Shown: positions 26,033 through 35,484, numbered from the stretch's first letter. The stretch: DNA of 64,000 nucleotides from Polyangium sp. 6x1 (GCF_029946515.1 NZ_JARZHH010000001.1:310001-374000); one strand, 5' to 3'. Program-made: numbers and translations. The notes: generated from the sequence alone by a model not told the origin.

Positions 26033-28327
26033 ATGGATGACGACGTTATGCTCGGTTGCATCAGAAGCTTTCTTCCGGCTTTTCTCTTCGTCCCGGTGCT
26101 CTGGACCGTCGCAGGCTGCGAAGTGGGAGGCGAGTTCCCTGTCGGGGAAGACGCTGGCACCAGCAGCAGCAGCAGCAGCGGCACGGGCGGCAGTGATCTC
26201 GGGCCCTGCGGCGTGGACTGTTCGAAGTTCGAGACACCGCAGTGCGCGATCGCCGTGTGCAACACGGGGCAGGTGATCGGCCCGCTGAACACCTGCGTCG
26301 TGATCGCCGCACCACAGGGGACCGCGTGCGACGACGGGAAGTTCTGCACGGCGAACGACACCTGCGACGGCGAGGGCACCTGCGTCGGCGGCCCCACGAA
26401 CCACTGCGGGATCAACCCCTCTCCCTGTTCGTCGGTCATTTGCTACGAGGGCTCGAAGTCCTGCGACGTCGCGCCGGTCAACGACGGGACGGAGTGCACG
26501 CCGACCGACCTCTGCCAGATCAACGGCGTATGCAAGCTCGGCGAGTGCATCGGCGAGCCCAAGCCCTGCGGCTTCTCCCCGCAGGCCGAGTGCAACACGG
26601 TCTCGTGTGATTCCGCCACGGGCAAGTGCATCGGAAAACCCGACCCCACGAAGGACGACGCCCCGTGCGTGCTCACCGGCGACCTTTGTAACGTCAACCG
26701 GAAGTGCTCGGCCGGGCAATGCGTCGGCGGCGTCCCCGTGGATTGCACGGCGCTCGACGTCGGGTGCCAGCGCGGCGAGTGCAACCCCGCGAACGGCCTC
26801 TGCGCCCCGAGGCCCGCGCCGGTCGGGACGAGCTGCGCGGAGGGCGTCGCCGAGTGCCAGGTGGGCGCGTGCGACGTGAAAGGCGTGTGCATCCCGTCGC
26901 TGGCGGACGATGGCAGCGACTGCAACGACTACAACGCCTGCACCACGGAAAACCAATGCATGGCCGGCGTTTGCGGGGCCGGCGTCCCGGTCTCGAGCTG
27001 CTCGACGTACCTCCACGAGGGCTTCGAAACCTGCCCGAGCGGCTGGACCCTCGGCGGCGACTGGGAATGCGGGAAGCCCGAGAACGTGGGTCCGGCCGCG
27101 GCCCACATCGGCACGAACTGCATCGGCACGCAGATCGACGACCTCTACCACGTCAACCAGCTCTTCAGCAGCGCCGTCGCGGACTCGCCGACCATCAACC
27201 TGACCGGCGCCACGAAGCCGACGCTTTCCTTCTGGGCGTGGGACCACACCGAGGGTGGCACCTTCGACGGCTGGAATCTGAGAGTCAGCAAAGACGGCGG
27301 GCAGAGCTTCTCGCTGGTCACGACAGTGACCCCGGCCTACAGCCTGAACATCCTCAGCCAACAAGCATGGGGCGGGAATCACTCGGTGGCAGGCTGGCAG
27401 AATTACTCGGCCGACCTGAGCGCCTATGCCGGGCAGTCGATCATCCTGCGCTTCGCCTTCCGCAGCGACGGCGCCGGGGTCTACCCGGGCGTCTATGTCG
27501 ACGAGGTCGTCGTCGCCGAGCCGCCGCAGATCCCGATGTACATCACCACGACGTCGCCGCTCACGGACGTGTATGCCGGGATGGATTACTCGACGCAGAT
27601 CACCAAAATCGGCGGATCGAACGACGTGGTGTGGAGCATCAAGCCCGGCGGTCTGAACACGGGCTGGCTGAACATCGATTCGACCGGCCGGCTCTATGGC
27701 GCGCCTACGGCGGCGGAGTCGGGGCCGGTGAGCGTCACCGTGAAGGTCCACGAGAACCTGTTGCCCTCGAATTACGCGGAGAAGACGTTCATCTTCACCG
27801 TCAAGCCGAACGCGTACTACACGAGCTTCGAGGGCGAGTGCCCGAACGGCTGGACGCTGACCGGCGATTGGCAATGCGGCGTCCCCATGAACGTGGGCCC
27901 CGCGGCCGCATACCTGGGGACGCAGTGCCTCGCCACGCAGATCGCCGCCAATTACAGCATCTTGCAGACCTGGGCGGGGACGACCGCCACCTCCCCCGAC
28001 ATCGATCTGACCGGCGCGGCGAGCCCGAAGCTCACGTTCCGGATGTGGCTCCATACCGAGGGTTCGACATGGGATGGCGTCAACCTGAAGGTCAGCACCG
28101 ACGGGGGGATGAGCTACTCGGTCCTGAACAGCGTCGTGCCCGTCTACCCGCTGACGATCGCGGGCGAGCCCGCGTGGGGTGGTAACCAGAGCGCGTTCGG
28201 CTGGCAGCTCTTCCAGGCCGATCTCTCGGCGTACGCGGGTCAGATCATCCGCCTGCGGTTCGGCTTCCAGAGCGATAACGGTACGAACCACCCCGGGGCT
28301 TACATCGACGATTTCTTCATCCAATGA
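26033..28327 (+). CDS. Large Cys-rich lipoprotein with duplicated jelly-roll-like domains
   Basis: A 764-residue lipoprotein (lipobox TVAGC, Cys29; ATG 26048 is an alternative start). After a (Ser)6 linker comes a Cys-rich region (residues 50-325) of repeated CDDGKFCTANDTCDGEGTC-type units, as in myxobacterial Cys-rich repeat proteins. Two near-duplicate ~165-residue beta modules follow: one begins LHEGFETCPSGWTLGGDWEC, the other YTSFEGECPNGWTLTGDWQC. Each has NLTGA/DLTGA, HTEG and LSAYAGQ-IILRF motifs, as in MAM/immune-inhibitor-A jelly-rolls. Between them lies a putative-Ig (He_PIG-like) segment, YGAPTAAESGPVSVTVKV. Likely a cell-surface adhesin or binding protein. It heads a run of three lipoprotein genes. 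Confidence 0.85.
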   Translation: MDDDVMLGCIRSFLPAFLFVPVLWTVAGCEVGGEFPVGEDAGTSSSSSSGTGGSDLGPCGVDCSKFETPQCAIAVCNTGQVIGPLNTCVVIAAPQGTACDDGKFCTANDTCDGEGTCVGGPTNHCGINPSPCSSVICYEGSKSCDVAPVNDGTECTPTDLCQINGVCKLGECIGEPKPCGFSPQAECNTVSCDSATGKCIGKPDPTKDDAPCVLTGDLCNVNRKCSAGQCVGGVPVDCTALDVGCQRGECNPANGLCAPRPAPVGTSCAEGVAECQVGACDVKGVCIPSLADDGSDCNDYNACTTENQCMAGVCGAGVPVSSCSTYLHEGFETCPSGWTLGGDWECGKPENVGPAAAHIGTNCIGTQIDDLYHVNQLFSSAVADSPTINLTGATKPTLSFWAWDHTEGGTFDGWNLRVSKDGGQSFSLVTTVTPAYSLNILSQQAWGGNHSVAGWQNYSADLSAYAGQSIILRFAFRSDGAGVYPGVYVDEVVVAEPPQIPMYITTTSPLTDVYAGMDYSTQITKIGGSNDVVWSIKPGGLNTGWLNIDSTGRLYGAPTAAESGPVSVTVKVHENLLPSNYAEKTFIFTVKPNAYYTSFEGECPNGWTLTGDWQCGVPMNVGPAAAYLGTQCLATQIAANYSILQTWAGTTATSPDIDLTGAASPKLTFRMWLHTEGSTWDGVNLKVSTDGGMSYSVLNSVVPVYPLTIAGEPAWGGNQSAFGWQLFQADLSAYAGQIIRLRFGFQSDNGTNHPGAYIDDFFIQ

Positions 28328-28337
28328 GGAGCTGCCC

Positions 28338-29474
28338 ATGAGCCGCCCTGCAAACATCCAACGACTTGCTTTCGTATCAATCACCCTGGTCAGCCTCGCC
28401 GCCGCATGGGGGGGCTGCGCCACGTCCAGCACTGGGAACACCACGGAGGGGACGAACAGCACGAGCTCGAGCTCGTCCTCCGGGGAAGGCGGCGCGGGAG
28501 GCGCCGGAGGGGACGGCGCGGGAGGCGCCGGGGGTCTCATCGATTTCGACGGGGGCACCGGCGGGGACGACTCCGGCGCGTGCGTCTCGACGAGCGCAGA
28601 AGCCCGCCGCATCCCGCTCGACATCATCTTCCTGATCGACCAGTCGGGCAGCATGTCGGGCGCGAAGTGGAACGGGACCAAGGCGGCCTTGTCGACGTTC
28701 TTCAACGATCCGGCGTCGCTCGGCATCGGCGCCGGCCTCGTCTACTTCCCGACGAGCGAGCCGTACGACTGCAACCCCACGCACTACGCGCTCCTCGACG
28801 TGCCCATCGACGCGCTGCCGACGAACGCGTTTGCCTTGACGAACTCCATGCCCGCCGACGCCACGGGGGTCGGCACACCCACGTACGGGGCGCTCACGGG
28901 GGCGCTCTCCGCGGCGACCGCGTACCAGGACACACACCCGACGCACAAGGTCGTCGTCGTCCTCGCCACGGACGGCGAGCCCCTCGGCTGCGAGCCGAAG
29001 ACGGTCCAAGACATCGCGAATCAGGCCGAGAACGCGCGCGGCTACAACGGGGTTCGTACCTACGTCATCGGCGTGAACGGCTCGCAGATCATGACCCTCA
29101 ACAAGATCGCGGCCGCGGGCGGGACGGGGGCGGCCTACGACATCACGCAGGACATCAGCCAGTTCGCCGCGAAGATGGCCGAGATTCGCCAGGAGGCGCT
29201 CGGGTGCGATTTCGAGATCCCGCCGCCGCCGAACGGCATGGAGCTCGTGCCGGGCGAGGTCAACTTCACCTATATGCCGAAAGGCGTGGGTACGCCGAAG
29301 ATCCTGCCCCGCGCCGACGATCTCGCCGACTGCAAGGACCTGCCTGGTTGGTACTACGACAGCAACGCCGGTCCCACGAAGATCCTCCTCTGCCCTGCGT
29401 CTTGCACCACGGTGCAGGCGGACAGCACCGCGAAGGTCAACGTTCTTTTCGGCTGCAATTCCGTGCTCAACTGA
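28338..29474 (+). CDS. VWA-domain lipoprotein
   Basis: A 378-residue lipoprotein; ATG 28338 has GAGGAGC upstream and lies 10 nt after the previous stop, so co-transcription is likely. Lipobox WGGC (Cys27), then a Ser/Gly linker. The von Willebrand factor A domain has a complete metal site: Asp101, Ser103 and Ser105 in IIFLIDQSGSMSG, GTPTYGAL and LATDGEPLG. The C-terminus adds a Cys-containing extension (CKDLPGWYYD, LLCPASCTTVQ). VWA domains bind proteins through the divalent metal, so this is a probable surface adhesion or assembly factor. Confidence 0.88.
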   Translation: MSRPANIQRLAFVSITLVSLAAAWGGCATSSTGNTTEGTNSTSSSSSSGEGGAGGAGGDGAGGAGGLIDFDGGTGGDDSGACVSTSAEARRIPLDIIFLIDQSGSMSGAKWNGTKAALSTFFNDPASLGIGAGLVYFPTSEPYDCNPTHYALLDVPIDALPTNAFALTNSMPADATGVGTPTYGALTGALSAATAYQDTHPTHKVVVVLATDGEPLGCEPKTVQDIANQAENARGYNGVRTYVIGVNGSQIMTLNKIAAAGGTGAAYDITQDISQFAAKMAEIRQEALGCDFEIPPPPNGMELVPGEVNFTYMPKGVGTPKILPRADDLADCKDLPGWYYDSNAGPTKILLCPASCTTVQADSTAKVNVLFGCNSVLN

Positions 29475-29518
29475 AGCAACAGCGAGCCTTAACCTTAACC
29501 CAAGAAGTGTAGGACGAT

Positions 29519-30613
29519 ATGCTTGGACGTGATCGCATCTCTTTGGCCTTCGCGCTCGTGACCGCCGTGGCCGCCATGGCCATGGGTTGTGGTGGCGAAG
29601 GCGAGAACAACGTGAACGCCGGCGGCGCGGGCGGCACCGGCGGACAGGGCGGCGGCTCCTCCTCGAGCTCCTCGAGCAGCAGCAGCAGCAGCGGCACTGG
29701 CGGCGCCGGCGGCGGGGCGGTTTGCCCGACGCACGAGGGCACCGTATTCGCCGTCCGCGAGCTCTTCTTCGGCGAGGGCAACAGCGGCGAGTGGAAGAAG
29801 TTCGGCTTCGACGTCGACGGCAAGGTGTCGGCCGGCAATTCGGACGACCTGTGCAAGCCGAACGCGGGTGGTTCGGCGGGGACGGCATACCCCGACGGCG
29901 AGGAGGGCATCGACAACTCGTTCGGGAGAAACCTCCTGCCGACGATCCTCTCCATCTATCCGAAATGGGTGACGGACGTCAACACGGGCATCCAGAACGG
30001 CAATTTCACCGCGCTGCTCAAGGCGGAGTGCCTGCCTGCGACGGGGGACGCCCCCGTGCTTCTGAGCAAGCTCTTCGGCGGGACGACGCTCGGCGGGGCG
30101 CCCAAGTTCGACGGGACGGACAAGTGGCCGATCGAGCCCGGTCTCCTCAGCGATCCCATGGATCCGCAATCGTCGACGATCCACTTCCCGGCCAGCTCGG
30201 TGACGGGCACGCTGTATGACTCGGGCAAGAACGTGCAGGTGATCCTCTCGGTCCCGGTGCGTACGCAGACGAAGAGCACGTCGATCAAGCTGACCTTGTA
30301 TTCGGCGCAGATGAAGATGACGCTCGCGGACGATCGCAAGAGCGCGACGAGCGGCATGATCGGCGGCGTGCTCAATACCGAGGAGTTCGTGGCCGAGATC
30401 AAGAAGGTCGGCGACCTGATGGGGCTCTGCGGCAATACGCTGTTCGATGGCCTCGTGACGCAGGTCCGGCAGGCGTCGGACATCATGACCGACGGCACGC
30501 AGGATCCGACCAAGACCTGCGACGGCATCTCGATGGGCCTCGGGTTCGACATGTACGAGGCGCAGATTGGCGAGGTCGGGCCGGCGAACGAAGTGGGCTC
30601 GGCCTGCCCGTGA
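29519..30613 (+). CDS. Lipoprotein with poly-Ser linker, function unknown
   Basis: A 364-residue lipoprotein (lipobox AMGC, Cys24), 44 bp after the VWA gene on the same strand. Twelve consecutive serines (about residues 47-58) and Gly runs form the linker. The mature domain (THEGTVFAVRELFFGEGNSG, DDRKSATSGMIGGVLNTEEF, VKKVGDLMGLCG) has no recognised family. It resembles other myxobacterial lipoproteins of about 350 residues that follow the same plan. Probably surface-exposed, in one unit with the two preceding genes. Confidence 0.8.
   Translation: MLGRDRISLAFALVTAVAAMAMGCGGEGENNVNAGGAGGTGGQGGGSSSSSSSSSSSSGTGGAGGGAVCPTHEGTVFAVRELFFGEGNSGEWKKFGFDVDGKVSAGNSDDLCKPNAGGSAGTAYPDGEEGIDNSFGRNLLPTILSIYPKWVTDVNTGIQNGNFTALLKAECLPATGDAPVLLSKLFGGTTLGGAPKFDGTDKWPIEPGLLSDPMDPQSSTIHFPASSVTGTLYDSGKNVQVILSVPVRTQTKSTSIKLTLYSAQMKMTLADDRKSATSGMIGGVLNTEEFVAEIKKVGDLMGLCGNTLFDGLVTQVRQASDIMTDGTQDPTKTCDGISMGLGFDMYEAQIGEVGPANEVGSACP
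29675..29692 (+). repeat. (AGC)6 trinucleotide run in a Ser linker
   Basis: Six perfect AGC codons within the poly-Ser linker of the 29519 gene. A similar (CAG)6 run in another phase sits at 26161-26178. Both are in-frame slippage candidates. Confidence 0.8.
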
Positions 30614-30819
30614 TGGCGATTCGGGGATAGGGAGTGGTGGGGTGGAGGCTGTTCCCTGCCCCCTGCCCCGCCCCGGAGCCTTGCAGAATTCCCCGTCCTA
30701 TCCCACCCCCGCGCGGACGATTCACATCCCCCACAGCCGCCCGACGAACCCCGTCGCCGAAAGCGCAGCCTGACGTGTAAGCGCCGGGGGACCCTGCCGG
30801 TTGATCGAACCGGTCAGAG

Positions 30820-31662
30820 ATGCGTGAACTCATGAATCGATGGATCGCAGCGGCATGGTTCGTGGCGAGCGTCGCCGCGTGCGCGCCGAAGGAGGGAGCC
30901 GCGCCCTCCGAGACCCCCAAGGCCGCGCCTCCCGTGCCCGCCACATCCACGTCCAAGCCATCCGCGCCCGTGGCAAGTCCTGACCCGGTGCGCCGCGAGC
31001 GCTGCCTCACGGACCCCCTTCCCCCGGGCGTCGTGCCTTACACGGAAGGCATGAAGCGCCCGGAGCCGGCCGTGGCGCCGCCGATCGAGGGCGAGAGCGA
31101 CATGTTCTCGCTCACGCCGGAGGACATCGCGAGACCATCGCAGGGAAACCGCATTCGCGCCCGTTGCATCGTCACGACGCAGGGGCAGGCCACGGATTGT
31201 ATCTTGCTGGAGACCCTCCCGTACATGAGCGAGGCTGCCCTTTCTGCGCTCGCCCACCAGCCGTTCAAGCCGGCCGAATCGAACGGAGCCCCGATCGCCG
31301 TCGAGTACGAATTCGCGTGGGCGAAGCGCATTCCGCCCGAGCTCGTGCAAACGCCGCCATGGGCGCGCAACCCGCCCTTCGACTACGCAATCGATCCGCC
31401 GCCCCGCAAGATATCAGGCCCCGAAATCCGCCTTTCGCCGCAGGCGCTCTGCAATCAGGTGGAGGGCATGATGGTCGTGCGTTGCACGATCACCGAAGAG
31501 GGAGCGGCCGAGGGGTGTCGCGTCTTCAAGACCCTGCCTTACATGGAGCAGGAGGTCGTCCGCGCGCTCGAAGCGAGCCGATTCGAGCCCGTCGAGCGCA
31601 ATGGCCGTCGCCAGCGGGTCACTCGTACGTTCCCGTTCCATTTCACGCTCCCCGAGCGTTAG
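30820..31662 (+). CDS. Lipoprotein with two TonB-C-terminal-like domains
   Basis: A 280-residue protein; lipobox SVAAC (Cys21; ATG 30832 is an alternative start). A Pro/Ser/Lys-rich spacer (to about residue 60) is followed by two similar domains. The first has IRARCIVTTQGQATDCILLETLPYMSEAAL; the second has MVVRCTITEEGAAEGCRVFKTLPYMEQEVV. The pattern 'x-R-C-x-I-T-x-x-G-x-x-x-x-C' with a following A-L-x-x-x-x-F-x-P is the TonB C-terminal fold with an added disulfide. It lacks the N-terminal membrane helix of true TonB and is lipid-anchored, so energy transduction is doubtful. A periplasmic adaptor is one possibility. It ends 10 bp before the convergent cytochrome gene. Confidence 0.75.
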   Translation: MRELMNRWIAAAWFVASVAACAPKEGAAPSETPKAAPPVPATSTSKPSAPVASPDPVRRERCLTDPLPPGVVPYTEGMKRPEPAVAPPIEGESDMFSLTPEDIARPSQGNRIRARCIVTTQGQATDCILLETLPYMSEAALSALAHQPFKPAESNGAPIAVEYEFAWAKRIPPELVQTPPWARNPPFDYAIDPPPRKISGPEIRLSPQALCNQVEGMMVVRCTITEEGAAEGCRVFKTLPYMEQEVVRALEASRFEPVERNGRRQRVTRTFPFHFTLPER

Positions 31663-31672
31663 CTTGGTTTCC

Positions 31673-32140
31673 TCAGGGGGTACCGCCGGGGACACCCTCC
31701 AGCGTATGACAATTGTGGCACGAGAACCCGTTCGGGTTGGTCTCGTGGTCGAACACCGCGACTTGGAGCAGCTCGGCCATCCGCGGCGAGACCTTGTCGA
31801 GCATGAACTGGCTCCATCGCGCGGCTTCTGGATCCTTGACGTATTCGAGGAACGCCTCCTCCGTGCCGGGCAATACGGGGATCTGCGGGCTCGGCATCGT
31901 GTAGGTGCCGTCGGTCGCGCCGTTCCCGTGGCAGGTCGCGCAGCTCATGGCCTCGAATTTGGGGTCGAACGCGACGAAGACCTCCTTCATCTCGGGCAGC
32001 ACGACGTCGTTCATGAAGACGACGCGCTCTTCGAAGCTCATGTCCGCGTAGGCGGTCGGCTCTGCGGCGGGCCCTCCGTCCTCTCCACCGCATGCAGCGA
32101 CGAACAGACACACGGCCATCGAGATGCGCTTCATGTTCAT
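31673..32140 (-). CDS. Diheme c-type cytochrome-like lipoprotein
   Basis: A 155-residue lipoprotein; ATG 32140 follows GGGAGAAGAG. Lipobox VAAC (Cys17). Two CxxCH heme-attachment motifs are present: CATCH (residues 67-71) and CHNCH (141-145). Distal Met ligands could come from MPSPQIPVLPG or FMLDKVSPRM. Similar photosynthetic-reaction-centre-cytochrome-like or high-potential lipoprotein cytochromes pass electrons in the periplasm; the exact class is uncertain. An inverted repeat lies upstream at 32162-32187. Confidence 0.8.
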   Translation of the reverse strand: MNMKRISMAVCLFVAACGGEDGGPAAEPTAYADMSFEERVVFMNDVVLPEMKEVFVAFDPKFEAMSCATCHGNGATDGTYTMPSPQIPVLPGTEEAFLEYVKDPEAARWSQFMLDKVSPRMAELLQVAVFDHETNPNGFSCHNCHTLEGVPGGTP

Positions 32141-32161
32141 GTCTCTTCTCCCTGGACCGGG

Positions 32162-32187
32162 CGTGAAGCCCTGGCTCTGTCTTCACG
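32162..32187. promoter_or_regulatory. Inverted repeat upstream of the cytochrome gene
   Basis: CGTGAAG (32162-32168) and CTTCACG (32181-32187) form 7-bp arms with a 12-bp centre, 22 bp upstream of the start. Could be an operator or leader hairpin. Confidence 0.35.
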
Positions 32188-32380
32188 ACGATCGAGGGGT
32201 CACGAGATCGACACGGCGGTCGACTTTTTTGAACTGTGCTCCAAGTGGCCGAAATGATTGATACCTACCTGCACCTACCTCCGTGACGCTCACCCGGCTT
32301 ACGCCCTGCGCGCGCCGCGGACGGTTCGAGCCCGAGCCTGGTGGCCCCCTCGGCCGCCGCCGGCCTGTCTGGAGCCGCAC

Positions 32381-34327
32381 TCACCCACCCCGGCGCCGAA
32401 ACACCACCGTATTGTCCTGACGAACCCCCCCACCGACGAGCTCCCATTCTCCGTTTCGGGACTCGATCGCCGCCCTCGCCTGGCTCTTCGCGCCGACGAC
32501 GACCCACGTGGGGTGGAGCTCCGCGAGCCGCGCGAGAAAGGGGTCACGCCCCTCCCAGCGCACGTATTTCAGGTGGTTCGACATCGCGTCGTTCCAGTAG
32601 ACGCCAAGAAACGCGGAGTCGTCGGTGAACACGACGAGGCTGCCCGGACCGAGCTCGCGCTCGCGTTGCTGCGCGACGATCGGCGGCAAATGATACCCGC
32701 CCGAGTATGCGCTCGCGCGCTCCGCCGGCGACATGCGGACGAGCGCGGAGAGCTTTTCGGGCATGGGCTCGAGGCCGAAGAACCACGCGTACCAGGCCCA
32801 CGGGACGAGCGAGAGGACGAGCGCCGAGGCGACGGCGGCCTCGTGCAGCCGCGCGGATTTCGAGGCGCGCCCTGCGAGCCACGCGATGCACGCGACGGCG
32901 AGCGCGACAACGTGAATGTTGAACCGGGCAATGTTGAGGTTCGGGGTGACGCGGAGGAACACGGCGCCGAGGGCCACGAGGACGAGCACGCGCTCGGCGC
33001 CGACGTCGGGCTTTTTCGATAAGCGCGCGCGGACGGCGGTGAACGCCGCGACGAGCGCCGCGATCGAGGCGAGCGGGACGACGACCCAGGGGATGGCATA
33101 CCCGTAATCCCGCGCGATGATGTCCGCGACGCCGCCCGTGGGGTGGTGATACTTGATGCGCGCGATCGTCGCGAGCGGCGGCTCCAGGCTGAGCTGCGCG
33201 AGGGTCCCGACGCCGCGGAAATGAACGCCGAGCCGCGCGACGTCGTAATCGACCGGCCAGAGCGGATTGCCGAAAGCGAGCCAGTTGCGGCCGAACGTGA
33301 GCGCGGCGGCCCCCGTGAGCACCACCAAGCTCGATACGACGATGAGCCCTGTCGCGCGCGGGCGCGCCTTCGCGTGGCGACCGAGGAGGCTCACGCCGGC
33401 GACGAGGGCCATGGGCGGCGCCCAGAGGAGCGAGGCGCTCTTCGAGGCGAGCACGAGCGCGAGGCAACCGGCCGTGATCACGGCGTCGCGCATGCGCGGC
33501 GCGGGCCGCGTCGCGAAATGGAGGGCGGCGAGCAAGAAGGCCCCGACGACGATATCGATCATCGACGTCCGGAGCTGGCTCGTCGTGGCGGGCATCAAGA
33601 GCACGACCGCAGCCCAGCCCATGCAAGCCACGGGATCGGGGGCATGTCGGCGCGCGAGGAGAAAAACGCCGAGCGCGAGGGCCGGCGCGGCCATCGTGTT
33701 GCCAATCTCGACAAAGGTTTTTCCGGTAAAAGCCACGAAAAAGAGCGCGAACGCCTCGGCCCCGCGGGGGTATCCATTGGTGGCCTGGACGACGAGGGTG
33801 CGCGGCAGGTCGACCATCTGGAACCCGTGGTTCTGGAGGGCGAACCCGATCATCGGCTCGTGATAAAAGAAGCTGTCCCACGACTCGGAGGGCGCGAGGT
33901 AGGTGATCCACGTGGACGCGACGACGGCGAACGCGCAGGCGACGAGGCCAATCACCACGGAGCTCTGCGCGCGCCACGCGAGCACGAGCCCGTCCCAGGG
34001 CAGCCGCGCGAGCGAGACGCCAGCGCGCGCGATTTCACGCACGAACGCGCGGGGCGCGCGCCCACGAGCCGAGACCGCGAAGGTCGCCGCCGACACGACG
34101 AACGAGAGCGGCGCGAGCGCGCCGGGCGTCAATCGGTTCGTGTACCCGAGCGCGAAGACGGGGACGATGATCAATCCGAAAAAGACCGTGGAGGCGAGCA
34201 GGCCAAGCTCGGCGCGGCCCTCGGGTTCTGCGCGGAGCGCGACGCCGAGCGCAGCGAATGCGGCGAACGCGAGCAGCACGCAGAGGAGCAACGAGGCCAC
34301 GGCGAGTGGGATTACACGAACGACCAC
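32381..34327 (-). CDS. Polytopic membrane protein, GT-C-like glycosyltransferase candidate
   Basis: A 648-residue protein (GTG start at 34327, no clear ribosome site) with about 12-14 hydrophobic segments and a soluble C-terminal ~110 residues (SLVVFTDDSAFLGVYWND, HPTWVVVGAKS). After the early helices, SESWDSFFYHEPMIGFALQN resembles the acidic first luminal loop of GT-C enzymes (ArnT/PMT type), and TNGYPRGAEAFALFF follows as in the GT39-like superfamily. A lipid-linked sugar transferase for envelope polysaccharide is therefore plausible but not proven. It lies 78 bp downstream of the M23 peptidase gene on the same strand. Confidence 0.7.
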   Translation of the reverse strand: MVVRVIPLAVASLLLCVLLAFAAFAALGVALRAEPEGRAELGLLASTVFFGLIIVPVFALGYTNRLTPGALAPLSFVVSAATFAVSARGRAPRAFVREIARAGVSLARLPWDGLVLAWRAQSSVVIGLVACAFAVVASTWITYLAPSESWDSFFYHEPMIGFALQNHGFQMVDLPRTLVVQATNGYPRGAEAFALFFVAFTGKTFVEIGNTMAAPALALGVFLLARRHAPDPVACMGWAAVVLLMPATTSQLRTSMIDIVVGAFLLAALHFATRPAPRMRDAVITAGCLALVLASKSASLLWAPPMALVAGVSLLGRHAKARPRATGLIVVSSLVVLTGAAALTFGRNWLAFGNPLWPVDYDVARLGVHFRGVGTLAQLSLEPPLATIARIKYHHPTGGVADIIARDYGYAIPWVVVPLASIAALVAAFTAVRARLSKKPDVGAERVLVLVALGAVFLRVTPNLNIARFNIHVVALAVACIAWLAGRASKSARLHEAAVASALVLSLVPWAWYAWFFGLEPMPEKLSALVRMSPAERASAYSGGYHLPPIVAQQRERELGPGSLVVFTDDSAFLGVYWNDAMSNHLKYVRWEGRDPFLARLAELHPTWVVVGAKSQARAAIESRNGEWELVGGGVRQDNTVVFRRRGG

Positions 34328-34405
34328 GCGGCGCCAAGCGCCTTGTCTTTATCGTCCGCGTTCGGGCGAACGTCGCGGACGTCGTGACCTCCCGCTCGCC
34401 GCGAA

Positions 34406-35416
34406 TCAGTGCGCCATGAGCGGCGGCATGGCGTCGAGCCGCTGATCGAGCTCGGCCTTCGCCTTCAGGAAGGCGTATCGCTCGGTTTCGGGAACGGGCG
34501 CGACGGGCGGGCGGAGGAGGGTCTCCGCGTCGAAATAGGTCTCCTTGGCGCGCGCGCTGAAGTGCAGATGGGGGCCCGTGGAGCGCCCCGTGCTCCCGAC
34601 ATACCCGATGAGCTGGTGGGCGCGCACTTGATCGCCCACCTGGAGCCCTGGCGCGAACCTGGAGAGATGGGCATAACCGGTCTCGGTCCCATCCGGGTGC
34701 AGAATGGCGACCCAGTTGCCATGCGCCCCGTGCGGGCCGACGAAGTTCACGGTGCCTCGATACGACGCATAGACGGGCGTCCCCTGGGGCGCGCCAAAGT
34801 CGGTCCCCTGGTGCGGCATCGGCCGGCGCAGGATCGGGTGCATGCGGCGCGGGTTGAAAGGGGACGTCCGGCGCAGCTTGGCGAGGGGCGAACGCCAGCC
34901 GGTGGAGCAAGCGCGCGTCCCCGTCGCGTCATAAAACCCGCGCGCGTCGAGCCCTACGAACTCGTAGAACCGAGCCGGCTCGCCGGCGGGCGGTCGATAC
35001 TCGAGCGCGAGGATATGCGTGTCGCGGCCGCCATCGGCGGCTTCCTTTCCATCGGCCACCAGCCGAATCGTGGCTCCGTCGCGCTGGTCGTCGTCGGGCA
35101 AACAACTGCCGAGCACGTCGTCGATTTCGTCGAGAAAAACGTCGTCGAGGGCCCCTTGCGCCGCCACGGGCCCGGGCGATCCCAATACGAGCGCGCCCGC
35201 CTGCTCGTGCTCGGGCGTGACGGCCTCGCTCTGCGGCGTCGTCGAGATCGCAGACGGGGCTGACACGGCTCGCGCCCCCGCCGTTCGAGCCCAGTCCTTC
35301 TCGAGCGAGACGGTCCAGCAGAAGAATGGAACCCACGCGAGCCCGAGGACCGCCACGCATGCGAGCGCGACGTCGAGCGCGACGGGCGTGCGTCGTGAGG
35401 AGTCTGGATCGTGCAT
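34406..35416 (-). CDS. M23-family (LytM) metallopeptidase, membrane-anchored
   Basis: A 336-residue protein; ATG 35416 (an upstream in-frame GTG at 35422 also exists). A single membrane helix spans residues 12-36, followed by a linker with DDVFLDEIDDVLGSCLPDDD. The catalytic LytM domain has RMHPILRRPMPHQGTDFGAP with zinc ligands His202 and Asp206, GYAHLS (His250) and GPHLHFS (His283, His285), so the active site is complete. Family members cut peptidoglycan cross-bridges. The anchor suggests a housekeeping wall hydrolase rather than a secreted predatory one. Divergent from mgtC-like. Confidence 0.9.
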   Translation of the reverse strand: MHDPDSSRRTPVALDVALACVAVLGLAWVPFFCWTVSLEKDWARTAGARAVSAPSAISTTPQSEAVTPEHEQAGALVLGSPGPVAAQGALDDVFLDEIDDVLGSCLPDDDQRDGATIRLVADGKEAADGGRDTHILALEYRPPAGEPARFYEFVGLDARGFYDATGTRACSTGWRSPLAKLRRTSPFNPRRMHPILRRPMPHQGTDFGAPQGTPVYASYRGTVNFVGPHGAHGNWVAILHPDGTETGYAHLSRFAPGLQVGDQVRAHQLIGYVGSTGRSTGPHLHFSARAKETYFDAETLLRPPVAPVPETERYAFLKAKAELDQRLDAMPPLMAH

Positions 35417-35465
35417 CGCCACCGAAGAGCGCGGGTTTTACCAGCGCCACCCGAGGGGTGCAACC

Positions 35466-35484
35466 CGGAGGCACGACGCCTCCG
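35466..35484. other. Hairpin in the M23/MgtC divergent spacer
   Basis: CGGAGGC-acgac-GCCTCCG gives a 7-bp stem with a 5-nt loop inside the 189-bp spacer. It could be an operator or part of a leader; there is no further evidence. Confidence 0.35.
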
